Assembly (NCBI GenBank): GCA_020631735.1
Contig: CM036225.1
Coordinates: forward strand, 70,234,662-70,298,661
DNA: 64,000 nt
Direction of reading: 5' to 3'
Source: Saccharum officinarum
Taxonomy: Eukaryota > Streptophyta > Magnoliopsida > Poales > Poaceae
Position numbers and translations under genes: made by a program. The notes beneath the pieces were generated by a model. It had not been told where the DNA came from, did not search any database, and saw only the letters and a program-made list of their open reading frames with translations. Below, in pieces: positions 10,783 through 20,443 of this stretch. How positions within the stretch are numbered: the stretch's first letter is position 1; each line of letters opens with the position of its first letter.

Positions 10783-11684
10783 TAAAAAGACTGTGCATGC
10801 GGCACCTTTCCTCCTTTTTCTCCCTCCCAGGCCACCATGAGCCGGTTACATCGCATTCTATAGCATTGTCTTCTGCTGTTTGTCAGCTAGGGACACTGGT
10901 TCTTCTGCAGACTACCACTGACCTCGGCGAGACCACCATGGCGCCTGGAGCAGTACGCAACCGTGGCATCATGGCGGGTTGTACCCCGCCATGATCGGTG
11001 GCGGGTTAGGGGTACCCCGCCACCATGCATGGCGGGGTACACCTTTCCACGCTGGCCTGCAGGGTGCCACGTGGCCCCTGCACCCCGCCACCATGCATGG
11101 TGGGGTTCAGTACAATTGCCCCGCCATACATAGTGACGGGGCCAAACGGACTAGTTTTAAAAAAACTTTAAAATCCAGATCAAATCTAAAATATGTTTCA
11201 AATTTAGGCTAAAAATAAAAAAAATCACGCTGGGCGCGTTGGTGGGGGCCGACGTGTACATCGAATTAACGAGTCGCACACTAAGCATAGCAATTATATT
11301 AAAAGATTTATTAATTTTCATTAAATTTTATAGAAAGAGGGATACTTTCTTTTTTTAGGGATTTTTGGAAAAACAAGGTTCTTGCCTTCTTGTATTCTAC
11401 CTTGAAGCTCAGGGACGAGAACGGCGAGACGCCGCGCCGCTGACGCGCACAGGCGGCGAGACATATTGTCCGGCCATGTCACGCCCTCGCGTCCTCCTCC
11501 GCGTACGTAACGCACGGTCACGCCGTGTCTGTGGTTTATGGATCATATAAGTAATTAATTGCAATATTTTATATTAAAAACTATTGATGATATATATGAA
11601 TTGATATATCGAGAATTCAATTAATATTCTCATTGCATCTGAAATAATTTCACACACACGTGTGTGTCGCAGGTGCATATTTGT

Positions 11685-11992
11685 TAGTTAAATATAAGAC
11701 GAACACAAGACATATGAATTATTAAAGGAAGACCCATCACGAAAAATAATTAAATAAAAAAACGAACTCCAGAATTAAAAACCATTATTACTACGGCTTC
11801 TACTACATCCAAGATAATATAACGACGTCGAAAAAACGAGAGGATGACGTGTAAGAGTCGTAGCACGCGGCGTTTCCAGATGGTTAGGGCTGACTGATAT
11901 CCAAGAGAGGTTCCAGGAACGAAGGCGATGGCCTATAGATGTGGACTTACGCCTTTGGATCGAGTCCGGCCAAACCATCTCGTTTAGACTAT

Positions 11993-12067
<75 letters not shown>

Positions 12068-13024
12068 GTTGCTGTCACCTCTGACCCTTTTCGTGCCCAT
12101 CGAGTTCACGTACACCATAGATTTGTTAAGTGGCAGTCGTATCATCTTAATTACAAGCCAGCGGTCTGCGGATTAATCAGCTACCATGTCGTCTGATCGT
12201 TCGGTCAGCGTTTTACTTTCTCCATTAAAAAAAATATGTATAAAACAGAATCAACTTAAAATTTGAAACGGAACCGAGGGAGTAAGTGCCTGGTGGCTGC
12301 TGCTTCTGAAATGAATCATCTGATGGTCGCAAATCAGCAGTACTGTTGTCTTCAGCTAGCAGCACTGCTTCACTGATGAGCAGGATCTATCAATGGTCGT
12401 GGTCGTGCAGGAGAGACTCTAGCTGCTAAAACACAGTCTCGGCTTCGTAGCAAAGGTCCACAATGTCCTGCTGCAACCTCCAACTACCCCTCCAGCAGTT
12501 GCTAATGCTGCTCCCCCCGGCCACATGCAGTTTGTCTTCTCTTCTAGAATGTCTGGCTCTCGGACTCGGAGAGACGAATGAAGAGGGCACTTGCTTGCTC
12601 GTTACAGTCGTACTGGATCCCGGCGCCAGAGCTTGCTCGATCGGACAAGAGAGGGACAGGCGATGACGATTCTGAATTCCAGAGTGCAGACGGCATGCAG
12701 CCTCTCCGTCTTCAGACAATGGCATGGTGACCTTAGCTTGCAGTTTTCTTGTTCAGCTGCAGTACGGTGGACTCGTTGGCGGCGGTCTTCTTCAACGACT
12801 GTTTCTCGGCTTCCCTAGGTTGAAGACATGCTGTCGCTAGCAGGATAGAGCTGTCTATCACTAACAGCGCGACACGTACAGTATACCTCGTGCAAAGGTA
12901 CAGTACTACGTACGTGTACAAATGCATACAGTCCACAAGGAACCTGAACTGACTGAAGATAGGTTCCCTCATGGCAAGGGCACCACGGAGTTGTGCTCTT
13001 TTGCTGTCACGGCTTGACAAGGTA
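11685..13024. other. intergenic with (TA)n tract, no gene seen
   Basis: No gene is supported. Open frames on the minus strand at 12426-12725 and 12733-13020 have no recognised domain. A short segment near 12240-12285 (cggaaccgagggagta) looks like a Stowaway end remnant. The block at about 12799-12842 is repeated at 18609-18645 beyond the copia element. Confidence 0.4.
11994..12064. repeat. (TA)n microsatellite
   Basis: About 35 uninterrupted TA units. Likely polymorphic in length. Confidence 0.95.
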
Positions 13025-13029
13025 CACCT
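13025..13029. repeat. 5-bp target duplication of copia element (left)
   Basis: cacct precedes the left LTR and recurs at 17975-17979 right after the right LTR. Confidence 0.9.
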
Positions 13030-13311
13030 TGTAGAATTGTATAGGCCAACTCAACACCTTGTATTGATCGTATATGGTTTACATATATAGGTTACAAGGG
13101 CCTTTGGCCATGAACACACACGCACTATACACTGAGTGGATGAACGCAGGATGCGGGCGCCGTGAAGACTGGGCGCGCGTGTGTGCGCGGCGGAGCGCGC
13201 TCTGCGGAGGCAGTTGGCGAGCTGAGTGCGCGGCCGTTCTGGAGTGTGTTAGACGCGGTCATGCTGAAGACTCGGCGCTCTTAGCGCTCTTGAGACGTTG
13301 ATCCGCTGACA
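13030..13311 (-). repeat. 3' LTR of Ty1/copia element
   Basis: A 282-bp terminal repeat (TG...CA on the minus strand) matching the right LTR. A 75-codon open frame gives the same translation in both LTRs. The minus-strand polyprimidine complement at 13312-13320 is the polypurine tract GAGGGGGGG next to this 3' LTR. The pol frame runs on into this LTR and stops at 13249. Confidence 0.95.
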
Positions 13312-16300
13312 CCCCCCCTCAGTCTTGACGTCGCCGTTCGTGACGGAGAGACTGTCGCGGAAGTCGAAGAAGAGCGCGGAGGGAAGCCCTTTGGTGAAGA
13401 TGCCCGCTAGCTGCCGTGCGCTTGGAACGTGGGTGACACGAAGTTCACCGACGGCGACCTTCTCCCTGACAAAATGGATGTCCAGTTCTATGTGTTTGGT
13501 GCGCCGATGGTGGACTGGGTTCCGGGACATGTACACCGAGGATATATTGTCACAAAACGCCACCGTCGCTGTGGGCACCTTGCAAAGTAGCTCACCGAGG
13601 AGTTGTCGAAGCCAGGAGCATTCGGCGACGGCGTTGGCGATCGCGCGGTACTCCGCCTCCGCGCTGGATCGGGACACCGTAGTTTGCCGCTTGGACGACC
13701 ATGAAATGAGCGAGGAGCCGAGGAAGACACAGAACCCCGACGTGGACCGGCGGGTGTCCGGGCAACCCGCCCAGTCCGCGTCCGAGTAGGCTGAGATCGT
13801 CGGTGTGCTGATGGCTCGAAGCTGGACGCCGAGAGTAGGCGTGCCCTTGATGTACCGCAGGATGCGCTTCAGCATAGTCATGTGCACATCACGCGGCACG
13901 TGCATATGCAGGCAAACTTGTTGCACGGCGTACGCGATGTCAGGACGCGTGATCGTCAAGTATTGGAGAGCACCTGCAAGACTCCGGTAAGATGTTACAT
14001 CAGCGACCGGTGTGCCTTCAGTTGTGGACGCCTTAGGCTTCGTGTCAGCCGGTGTGGGAACTGAGTTACAGTTCGCCATCCCGGCGCGTTCCAGCAAGTC
14101 CTCGGCGTACTGGGCCTGCGAAAGGAAAAATCCAGTGGCATTGCGACGAATTTTGATGCCGAGGAAGTGTTGAACTGGTCCCAGATCCTTGACGGCGAAG
14201 GCATCATGTAGGCGTTTGATGATATGGCGGAGCAGTTCGGTTGTTGACGCAGACAAGATCATGTCGTCGACGTAGAGTAAAAGGTATGCCGTGGCGCCGT
14301 GCTTGCTGTAGACGAACAGGGACATATCGGCCCTGGACTGAATGAAGCCGAGGGTGGTGACGTGCGCGACGAAGCGCTCGAACCACGCCCTGGGAGCTTG
14401 ACGGAGTCCGTAGAGCGACCGTGTTAGGAGACAGACGTCGTTCGGCCGAATTGGATCGACGAACCCGGCCGGTTGTTGACTGTAGACACGTTCACGCAAG
14501 TTGCCATGCAGGAACGCATTTGAAACATCCAGTTGATGAGCCGGCCAGCCCTTGCTTGCAATGAGTGTGAGGACGGTGCGGATGGTGGCTGGTTTGATCA
14601 CCGGTGAGAAGGTCTCACCGAAATCAATCCCGGCGCGCTGATTAAACCCACGAACGACCCACCGAGCCTTGTAGCGCTCGAGAGTGCCGTCGGGATTCAA
14701 TTTATGCTTGAACACCCACTTCCCAGTGATCACGCGTGCACCGGGTGGTCGCGGCACGAGGGACCAAGTCTGGTTGTCCTGGAGCGCATCGAACTCGGCT
14801 TTCATTGCGGCATACCAATGGGGATCCTTGACAGCTGAGCGAACATTGCGAGGGATTGGAGAGATGGATCCCGTGGCCGCCAAAGCATACTTCGGGTTGG
14901 GCTTGGTAATGCCAGCGCGGGCACGGGTGACCATTGGATGGCCATCGGGTGCAGTAGTGGACGACGTCACGGTCGGCGCAGTCGGTGTCGAAGGAGAGCT
15001 CGGTGATGGAGCACGGTCATTCGGCATGGTTGTAGGAGATGTCGGTGGAGCTGGAACCGGTGGTGGCGTAGGTGTCGTGGTCGATGATGAAGTAGTGCTG
15101 GTCGACGTTGACGGGTGATGAGCGCCACGAGCTGTGCGCTGCCGACGCGGGTGAAGAGGCAGTGCCGCGACCAAGGACGGTGGCGCGCCCATGGGCGGTG
15201 GGCACGGCGCATCGTCGTCGTTGGCGTCACACCAGGAGCCCAAGGAACGTGCAGCAGCAGCAGGGGCGTTGCTGGTGTCGCGGAACGGGAAGACGTCTTC
15301 GTCGAAGGTGACGTGACGCGAGGTGATGACGCGTCCGGTGGCGGGGTTGAAGCAGCGGTAGCCACGGTGATCAGCCGGGTACCCGATGAACACGCACGGC
15401 GTCGATCGGGCGGCGAGTTTGTGAGGCGATGTCGCGATCAGGTTGGGGAAGCACCGGCACCCGAACACCTTGAGCTCGTCATAAGTAGGTGGAACACCGA
15501 AGAGGAGGGCGTAGGGGGTGGTGGTGCCGGTTGCATGGCACGGGCGCCTATTAATCAAGTACACTGCCGTGGCCAGGGCCTCCGCCCAGAACGGCAAGGG
15601 AGCTGCACTGTGGATTAGTAAGGTGCGCAAACAATCGTTAGTAGTGCGAAGAACACGCTCGGCTTTCCCGTTCTGCTGCGACGTATATGGGCATGTGAGA
15701 CGGAGCTGGATGCCGTGGGAGGAAAGGAGCAGGCGCATGGCCGAGGAATCGTATTCCCCACCGTTATCAGTCTGGAAGGCGAGGATAGGCAGTCTGAACT
15801 GGGTGTGTACATATGAGATGAAGGATTTGATCGTGTGAAAAACGTCAGACTTGTTGCGGAGGGGCACAGCCCACAAGTAATGAGTATAGTCATCTAGAAA
15901 AACAATATAGTACTTGAACCCAGAATGACTGAATGTCGGTGAAGTCCAAACATCGGAATGAACAAGTTGAAAAGGGAAAAATGACTGAGTTACTGAATTA
16001 GAAAAAGGTAAACGGTGATGCTTGCCTAAACGACAAGATGAACATGAGTGAGCATCAGCTTTATTACACTGGAATGAAAAATTCTGTAAAATCTGAGAGG
16101 TGACTGGAAGACCGGGATGTCCCAGCCGCTGATGCCACAGGGATGCCGCCGAAGCTGCAGTTAGAGCCTGATGATGTTGCTGGCGAAGGGGGTAGAGATC
16201 ACCGCGGCTATCACATCGGAGCATCTCCGCCCTGGAAGCTAGATCCTTGATGGAAAGACCGGAGGGGTCAAATTCAATAGAAACATTATTGTCGCGTGTG

Positions 16301-17712
16301 AGGCGACGAACTGAAATCAGGTTTTGAATGAGTGAAGGAGATACAAGAACATCATTCAAATGAAGTGGAGAGGTGGCAGTGGGAATGACTGTTTGTGCGC
16401 GATGCGTGACCGGCATCTGAGCACCATTGCCCACTGTGATTTTGGAAGAGAAAGGTTGAAGAACTGAGTTGGGAAAGTTACCAGGTGATGAGGACATGTG
16501 GGATGTGGCGCCGGTGTCAAAGTACCAATCGGAGGTGCTCTGAGGTTGGGACGACGTGCCGGCGGAGTGGAGCGCGGCGTAGAGGCCTGCCATGTCGTAG
16601 GGGTTGGCAGCGTCGGACGACGGCTGATGACGAGCGGCCGTCATGGCCTGTTGAGGCTGGAACGGTGGCCGAGGTCCCAAGACGCCAGTGCCAGGGGCCC
16701 GGAAGGGCATGGGCCAAGCTTGCACCATGCCCTGCCACGGGTTGTAGCCGGCGGCGTACGGGGCGGCCTGGTTGTTGGAGTGGCCGCCGCGCGCCGAGCC
16801 GCCACCGTTACCGCGCCCGCGGCGCCGATCGCCGCGATTGTTGTGGCGGCCGCTAGAATTGCGGCGGTTGTTGTCACGCGGTGCCGAAGAGCCGGAGGAG
16901 CCGTCGGTGGATCTAAAGGACGCGCCGTGGTTGCCGGAGGATCCGCCGGGGCGTTCACCATGGGAGGCGGCAAGGGCCTGTGTCGCCTCGGTGTTGGCGT
17001 CGTGATCGGCGCCGAGCTCTTCAAGAATGAGAAAGGACCGCGCGCTCATGAAGGTGTGAGGCGGGTACTTGGAGGTGATGACGGGCTTGACGTAGCGGTA
17101 CTTCGGATTGAGGCCACGGAGGAGGTTGAGCACTTGGCTCGGCTCGGAGACGGGGTGGCCGATGTCTCGCAGCTGATCGGCGAGCCGCTTGAGCTTGGTG
17201 CAGTAGGCGTTGATGGTCATGTCGCCTTGCTGCAGCGTGCGCAGCTCGGCCTCCAGGTAGACGGCGCGTTGCAGCTCGTTGTCCTGGAAGATGCCGATGA
17301 CGGCGTTCCAGAGAGTGAACGCGTCGTGGCGGTCACGGCGGATGATGTCGAAGACGCCTTTGGAGACCGTGGCGAGGATCCAGTTGACGACGCAGGCGTC
17401 GACCATGCGCCACTCGCCAGTGCGGTCCTCATCGGCGGTGACGTAGCGGACATGGCCTTGAAGACCGAACTTGCAGAGGGTAGTCGAAGAAGAGACGCCA
17501 CTGGCCGAAGTTGCCTTCGTCCATGTCGAGGATGACAGGGACATGGTGGCGAATGGAGATGCCCTGAATCCGATCGGCGTTGGCAGGGATGACGTCGTAG
17601 CCATCATCGGAGGAGTCGGAGTGGACAGACATGGCTGGGGTTTGCGGAAGCAGTAGTTGAAGGAAGAAGAAGAACCTAGACGACTGATACCATGTAGAAT
17701 TGTATAGGCCAA
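13249..17712 (-). CDS. copia gag-pol polyprotein, apparent frameshift near its start
   Basis: Open frame of 1487 codons encoding the retrotransposon polyprotein. Order: Gag region (about 85-250), basic Arg/Gly-rich stretch (about 280-310, no CCHC knuckle seen), aspartic protease DTGATSHM near 399, pre-integrase zinc motif (HQRLGH ... CSSCRLGKHH, about 527-565), integrase core with HSDVW, TDNGGEYD and KAERV, reverse transcriptase (KWVFKHKLNPDG through YVDD) and RNase H (YSDADWAG ... SSAEAEYRA ... TKHIELDIHF). The ATG at 17712 lies in the 5' LTR and is probably not the true start. A conserved Gag N-terminus (VILDMDEGNFGQW) is encoded from an ATG at 17632 in a different frame, and the frames meet near 17480, so a one-base frameshift likely disables normal Gag. 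Confidence 0.92.
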   Translation of the reverse strand: MAYTILHGISRLGSSSSFNYCFRKPQPCLSTPTPPMMATTSSLPTPIGFRASPFATMSLSSSTWTKATSASGVSSSTTLCKFGLQGHVRYVTADEDRTGEWRMVDACVVNWILATVSKGVFDIIRRDRHDAFTLWNAVIGIFQDNELQRAVYLEAELRTLQQGDMTINAYCTKLKRLADQLRDIGHPVSEPSQVLNLLRGLNPKYRYVKPVITSKYPPHTFMSARSFLILEELGADHDANTEATQALAASHGERPGGSSGNHGASFRSTDGSSGSSAPRDNNRRNSSGRHNNRGDRRRGRGNGGGSARGGHSNNQAAPYAAGYNPWQGMVQAWPMPFRAPGTGVLGPRPPFQPQQAMTAARHQPSSDAANPYDMAGLYAALHSAGTSSQPQSTSDWYFDTGATSHMSSSPGNFPNSVLQPFSSKITVGNGAQMPVTHRAQTVIPTATSPLHLNDVLVSPSLIQNLISVRRLTRDNNVSIEFDPSGLSIKDLASRAEMLRCDSRGDLYPLRQQHHQALTAASAASLWHQRLGHPGLPVTSQILQNFSFQCNKADAHSCSSCRLGKHHRLPFSNSVTQSFFPFQLVHSDVWTSPTFSHSGFKYYIVFLDDYTHYLWAVPLRNKSDVFHTIKSFISYVHTQFRLPILAFQTDNGGEYDSSAMRLLLSSHGIQLRLTCPYTSQQNGKAERVLRTTNDCLRTLLIHSAAPLPFWAEALATAVYLINRRPCHATGTTTPYALLFGVPPTYDELKVFGCRCFPNLIATSPHKLAARSTPCVFIGYPADHRGYRCFNPATGRVITSRHVTFDEDVFPFRDTSNAPAAAARSLGSWCDANDDDAPCPPPMGAPPSLVAALPLHPRRQRTARGAHHPSTSTSTTSSSTTTPTPPPVPAPPTSPTTMPNDRAPSPSSPSTPTAPTVTSSTTAPDGHPMVTRARAGITKPNPKYALAATGSISPIPRNVRSAVKDPHWYAAMKAEFDALQDNQTWSLVPRPPGARVITGKWVFKHKLNPDGTLERYKARWVVRGFNQRAGIDFGETFSPVIKPATIRTVLTLIASKGWPAHQLDVSNAFLHGNLRERVYSQQPAGFVDPIRPNDVCLLTRSLYGLRQAPRAWFERFVAHVTTLGFIQSRADMSLFVYSKHGATAYLLLYVDDMILSASTTELLRHIIKRLHDAFAVKDLGPVQHFLGIKIRRNATGFFLSQAQYAEDLLERAGMANCNSVPTPADTKPKASTTEGTPVADVTSYRSLAGALQYLTITRPDIAYAVQQVCLHMHVPRDVHMTMLKRILRYIKGTPTLGVQLRAISTPTISAYSDADWAGCPDTRRSTSGFCVFLGSSLISWSSKRQTTVSRSSAEAEYRAIANAVAECSWLRQLLGELLCKVPTATVAFCDNISSVYMSRNPVHHRRTKHIELDIHFVREKVAVGELRVTHVPSARQLAGIFTKGLPSALFFDFRDSLSVTNGDVKTEGGCQRINVSRALRAPSLQHDRV
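17684..17692 (-). other. Primer binding site
   Basis: TGGTATCAG on the minus strand directly follows the 5' LTR. It matches the usual initiator-methionine tRNA primer site of plant copia elements. Confidence 0.9.
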
Positions 17713-17974
17713 CTCAACACCTTGTATTGATCGTATATGGTTTACATATATAGGTTACAAGGGCCTTTGGCCATGAACACACACGCACTATACACTGAGT
17801 GGATGAACGCAGGATGCGGGCGCCGTGAAGACTGGGCGCGCGTGTGTGCGCGGCGGAGCGCGCTCTGCGGAGGCAGTTGGCGAGCTGAGTGCGCGGCCGT
17901 TCTGGAGTGTGTTAGACGCGGTCATGCTGAAGACTCGGCGCTCTTAGCGCTCTTGAGACGTTGATCCGCTGACA
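17693..17974 (-). repeat. 5' LTR of Ty1/copia element
   Basis: 282-bp repeat, same as 13030-13311 in the parts compared, starting TGTCAGCGG and ending TTCTACA on the minus strand. It holds the element's promoter by family analogy. Confidence 0.95.
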
Positions 17975-18039
17975 CACCTTTCCTCTTCAAAAAAAAAACT
18001 ACACCTTTAATTTCGCTTTGCCTTCTTTTCAATAGGAGA

Positions 18040-18330
18040 TGGTGATCATAGAAATGTGTAGACATTTAATCTACGGATGCACGTTGTCACAAAATTTGAG
18101 ATTCAAATTCGTTTTGTAAAAATTTCTATGAAAATAACAAATTTGATATGCATATGCACTAGAGGACAAAATCCATGAGAATTCGTCTTCCGGTGCATAT
18201 GCACCTAAAATTTGTTATTTTCATATGATTTTTTCTAGATTGATTTTGAATCTTCAATTTTGCCAAAATGTACATCCATAGATGCACTGTAGATGTGCAT
18301 ATGCATAGTTTTTTTAACTCCTAAGTATGT
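18040..18330. repeat. Palindromic MITE-like repeat, copy A
   Basis: About 290 bp, partly self-complementary: ggatgcacgttgtcacaaaat...atgaaaataacaaattt on the left is mirrored on the right (aaatttgttattttcat...tccatagatgcac). The same unit is present at 18910-19190. No coding frame. Confidence 0.65.
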
Positions 18331-18399
18331 TTTTCTAAAGGTTTTCACCTTTACTTTCGCCTAAAAAAAGAGTTTTGGTTATTTTCATTGCCTGTCTCT

Positions 18400-18650
18400 T
18401 AAAAAAAGCTACACCTTTCCTCTTAAAAAAAGGTACACCTTTAACTTCGCTTTGTCTTTTATTCAATAGGAGATGGTGATCGTAGGAAAAAAAAAGTTGG
18501 GGCATAAGTGTTTTTGTTCGTTGAGCAATCCGGCTGAGACAAATTGTGGTGGTCATAAAACTCGCTTTGTTGAAGTTGAGAGCTAAAAAGAGTTTCGGTT
18601 ATTGGGCTCGTTTCTCGGCTTCCCTAGGTTGAAGATAAGCTGTCGTTTGT
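18400..18650. repeat. Local duplications flanking the palindromic repeat
   Basis: The stretch tacacctttaa.ttcgctttg...caataggagatggtgatc occurs near 18000-18052 and again near 18430-18482. The block tttctcggcttccctaggtt at about 18609-18630 also occurs near 12799-12822, on the other side of the copia element. Confidence 0.6.
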
Positions 18651-18909
18651 TTTTGGGCTTTGTTGCAAAGTGAGGAGGACAGTGGCAAAGTGGTTTCAGC
18701 TGCGAGCGACAGAGAGACGGGAAATTCCGCCCGGCACAGGTGGACATTTAGTGACATGGTTTGGTTTGCATATTTGCTGAACTATGCCTTTTGTCTGCTG
18801 TGATGTGAGGCAAGGATTTTGTTTTTGTCTGCTGTGATGTGAGGCAACGATTTTGTTTTACTTCATTCACCTCCAAGGAAATCGCCTTCAACTTATGAGT
18901 TTTTTTTTT

Positions 18910-19190
18910 GAAACTATACACCTCCATAGTATATTTATGGATGCACATGTTGTCACAAAAATTGAGATTCAAATTTGTTTTGTAAAAATTATTATGAAAA
19001 TAACAAATTTCATATGCATATGCACTAGAGGAAAAATTTCTGGGAATTTTGTCTTTAAGTGCATATACACCTGAAAATTGTTATTTTCATATGATTTTTT
19101 TCTAGATTGATTTTGAATCTCAAATTTTGCAAAAATGTCCGTCCATAGATGCACTGTAGATGTGCATAGTTTCAATTTCTTTTTTTTTGA
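18910..19190. repeat. Palindromic MITE-like repeat, copy B
   Basis: Second copy of the 18040-18330 unit in the same orientation with scattered differences. Inner sequence catatgcatatgcactagagg is shared. Confidence 0.65.
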
Positions 19191-20443
19191 AAACTTCTAA
19201 GTATATTTTTCTAAAAAGGTAGAGGGTTTGCACTGAATATTATCTCCAACTTATATACAAGGGAGAAAAAGAAGAACATCTCCATGTTCGCTTGTCTTAT
19301 AATCCATACTTTTCAGGTTATTTTTCAGTCGGAATTATACACACCAAATCTTCGAACAATGCTTTTAGTCATGACTTTTCAGCGAAGCAAACGGGATCTA
19401 TATTTTCCTCCTCCGGAGAGGATCATATCTTTCGGGCCAAAATTGCTGTTATGGATCTGAGCCGAACGTGCATGGTCCAAGAAGATCTGCGCCGAACCTG
19501 CAGGTCCAAGTAATTCTAGAAGTTGTTGCTCTTGCCTTTTTGGGCCTTGTTGGATGCCTCTCGACTGCATGCACGAGTTGCGTTGCCTTGCCTTGGCACC
19601 GAATGAAAAAAAAAGTCTGGGGCGCGAAAGGCCCGGCCCAGCAAGAGTGCTTTTCGCTTTTGCGTTCCGTGCCAAGACATGAATGATGTTTGTCGGTGCC
19701 GGTCGCCAGAGCATGTCGGGTCTCCCAGATGCCAGTGGCAGACTGGCTGCTGCTGCTGAACGACACCACACACTCGCGTGAGCAAGCACATTCATGGCGA
19801 TGACCAACGAGTAAAGCACGTACTCCAACTCCTCAGGATGTTGTGTTTCCTTTTCACCTCCTTCCTACTCGTCCAGTTCATCAGTCCACGACGTGAAAAA
19901 AGGAGAGAAAATACTCCATCATCAGAATGTTCAGGAGCAATGCCAGGTGACTGAAGACTGAAGAATCGCATCGCAGGAGCAGGACGAAGAAAGAAGAGCT
20001 GTGATCAGTAAACGCCACACCGACAGTAGCATCATCATCAAATTGCATTGCAATCCAAGCTCCGGGCACTCTACTACGTACGCACGTACGTACATGTACA
20101 TACACCGCCTTTGCAGCACACGCACACGGGCACACATAATACAGGCACATCTCCTTCCAAGCTGCTACGTACACAAATCATCTCTGGCGCCTTCGCCGCT
20201 CGACAGCCCTCCTCGATCTTTCTTCCCGGCCGCAGCCGGGACCGGGAGGCGGAGCGCGCAAGCGGCGCCGGCAGGCAAGCAAAACCCCGAGCACCGGCGC
20301 CGGCGCCGCGCTAAGCTAGAAGAAACCCAACGAACCAATAAATAAAAAAAAAGTGAAAAGGAAAACAAGGCCACGCTAGTTAAAGCCGATCGAGCTGCTG
20401 CTGTCTCGGCTCGGTCGGTCGGTCGATCGTCGTGCCAGCAGTC
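19191..20443. other. no gene seen; right part is 3' flank of the patatin-like gene
   Basis: Open frames on both strands near 19379-19828 have no recognisable domain. The last few hundred bases up to 20443 should hold the 3' UTR of the minus-strand gene ending at 20444. I see no other feature. Confidence 0.4.

Larger units (their letters stand above)
8835..11226. mobile_element. Foldback-like DNA element with ~490-bp inverted arms
   Basis: A 2392-bp element inserted in the aquaporin exon. The left arm (8835 to about 9324) and right arm (about 10500-11226, interrupted by a MITE) are inverted repeats at high identity, beginning gattttttttatttttagcc. The 8-bp duplication would suit hAT, while the long arms and the G-A-T-rich start look MULE-like; the class is unresolved. 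The arms carry several GC-rich palindromic modules of the form ccccgcca..tgg..ggcgggg. The 85- and 77-codon frames seen in the two arms are the same sequence read in both arms and are not credible genes. The centre consists of other MITEs and filler; there is no transposase. Confidence 0.75.
8568..11443 (+). pseudogene. NIP-type aquaporin gene fragment, split by transposon
   Basis: The 3' part of a nodulin-26-like intrinsic protein, a membrane channel for small solutes (water, boric or silicic acid, depending on subtype). Pieces in order: end of an exon 8568-8627 reading VMLNILIAG; a 102-bp GT-AG intron 8628-8729; an exon 8730-8834 with [12 protein letters not shown] (second NPA box as NPV) and [15 protein letters not shown]; after the insertion, 11235-11267 continues the last membrane helix (ALVGADVY); after a further AT-rich interruption, 11402-11443 encodes the tail KLRDENGETPRR and a stop. 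NPV plus this C-terminus resembles the NIP3 (boron channel) group by memory. All upstream exons, with the first NPA and most helices, are absent, so it cannot make a channel. Confidence 0.75.
8097..11684. mobile_element. Putative gene-carrying element with inverted repeats around a NIP aquaporin fragment
   Basis: The left arm (about 8097-8257) and the right arm (about 11533-11684) are inverted copies. They share aaatgcaatgagaatatta / its reverse complement, attacttatatgatccataaa-type sequence and a cgcacgtgtgtgtgaaa block. Between them lies the end of a NIP-type aquaporin gene, missing its 5' exons. Gene fragment between long inverted repeats fits a Pack-MULE-like carrier. I could not fix exact termini or a target duplication, so the class is inference. 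A second transposon (8835-11226) is inserted in its middle. Confidence 0.5.
13030..17974 (-). mobile_element. Complete Ty1/copia LTR retrotransposon, young
   Basis: A 4945-bp element on the minus strand with two 282-bp LTRs, a 5-bp target duplication, a primer binding site TGGTATCAG (17692-17684, complementary to the 3' end of initiator Met tRNA, family knowledge) and a polypurine tract. One long gag-pol frame fills the interior. As far as I compared them the LTRs do not differ, which implies insertion in the recent past. It interrupts sequence with no visible gene. Confidence 0.95.

Noticed and set aside
13074..13301. 75-codon frame, same translation at 17737-17964
   Set aside because: Both lie in the copia LTRs; duplication of the frame reflects LTR identity, not a gene.
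16498..17535. 345-codon plus-strand frame
   Set aside because: It is the antisense shadow of the copia gag region, composed of low-complexity Val/Gly/Ala, and has no domain.
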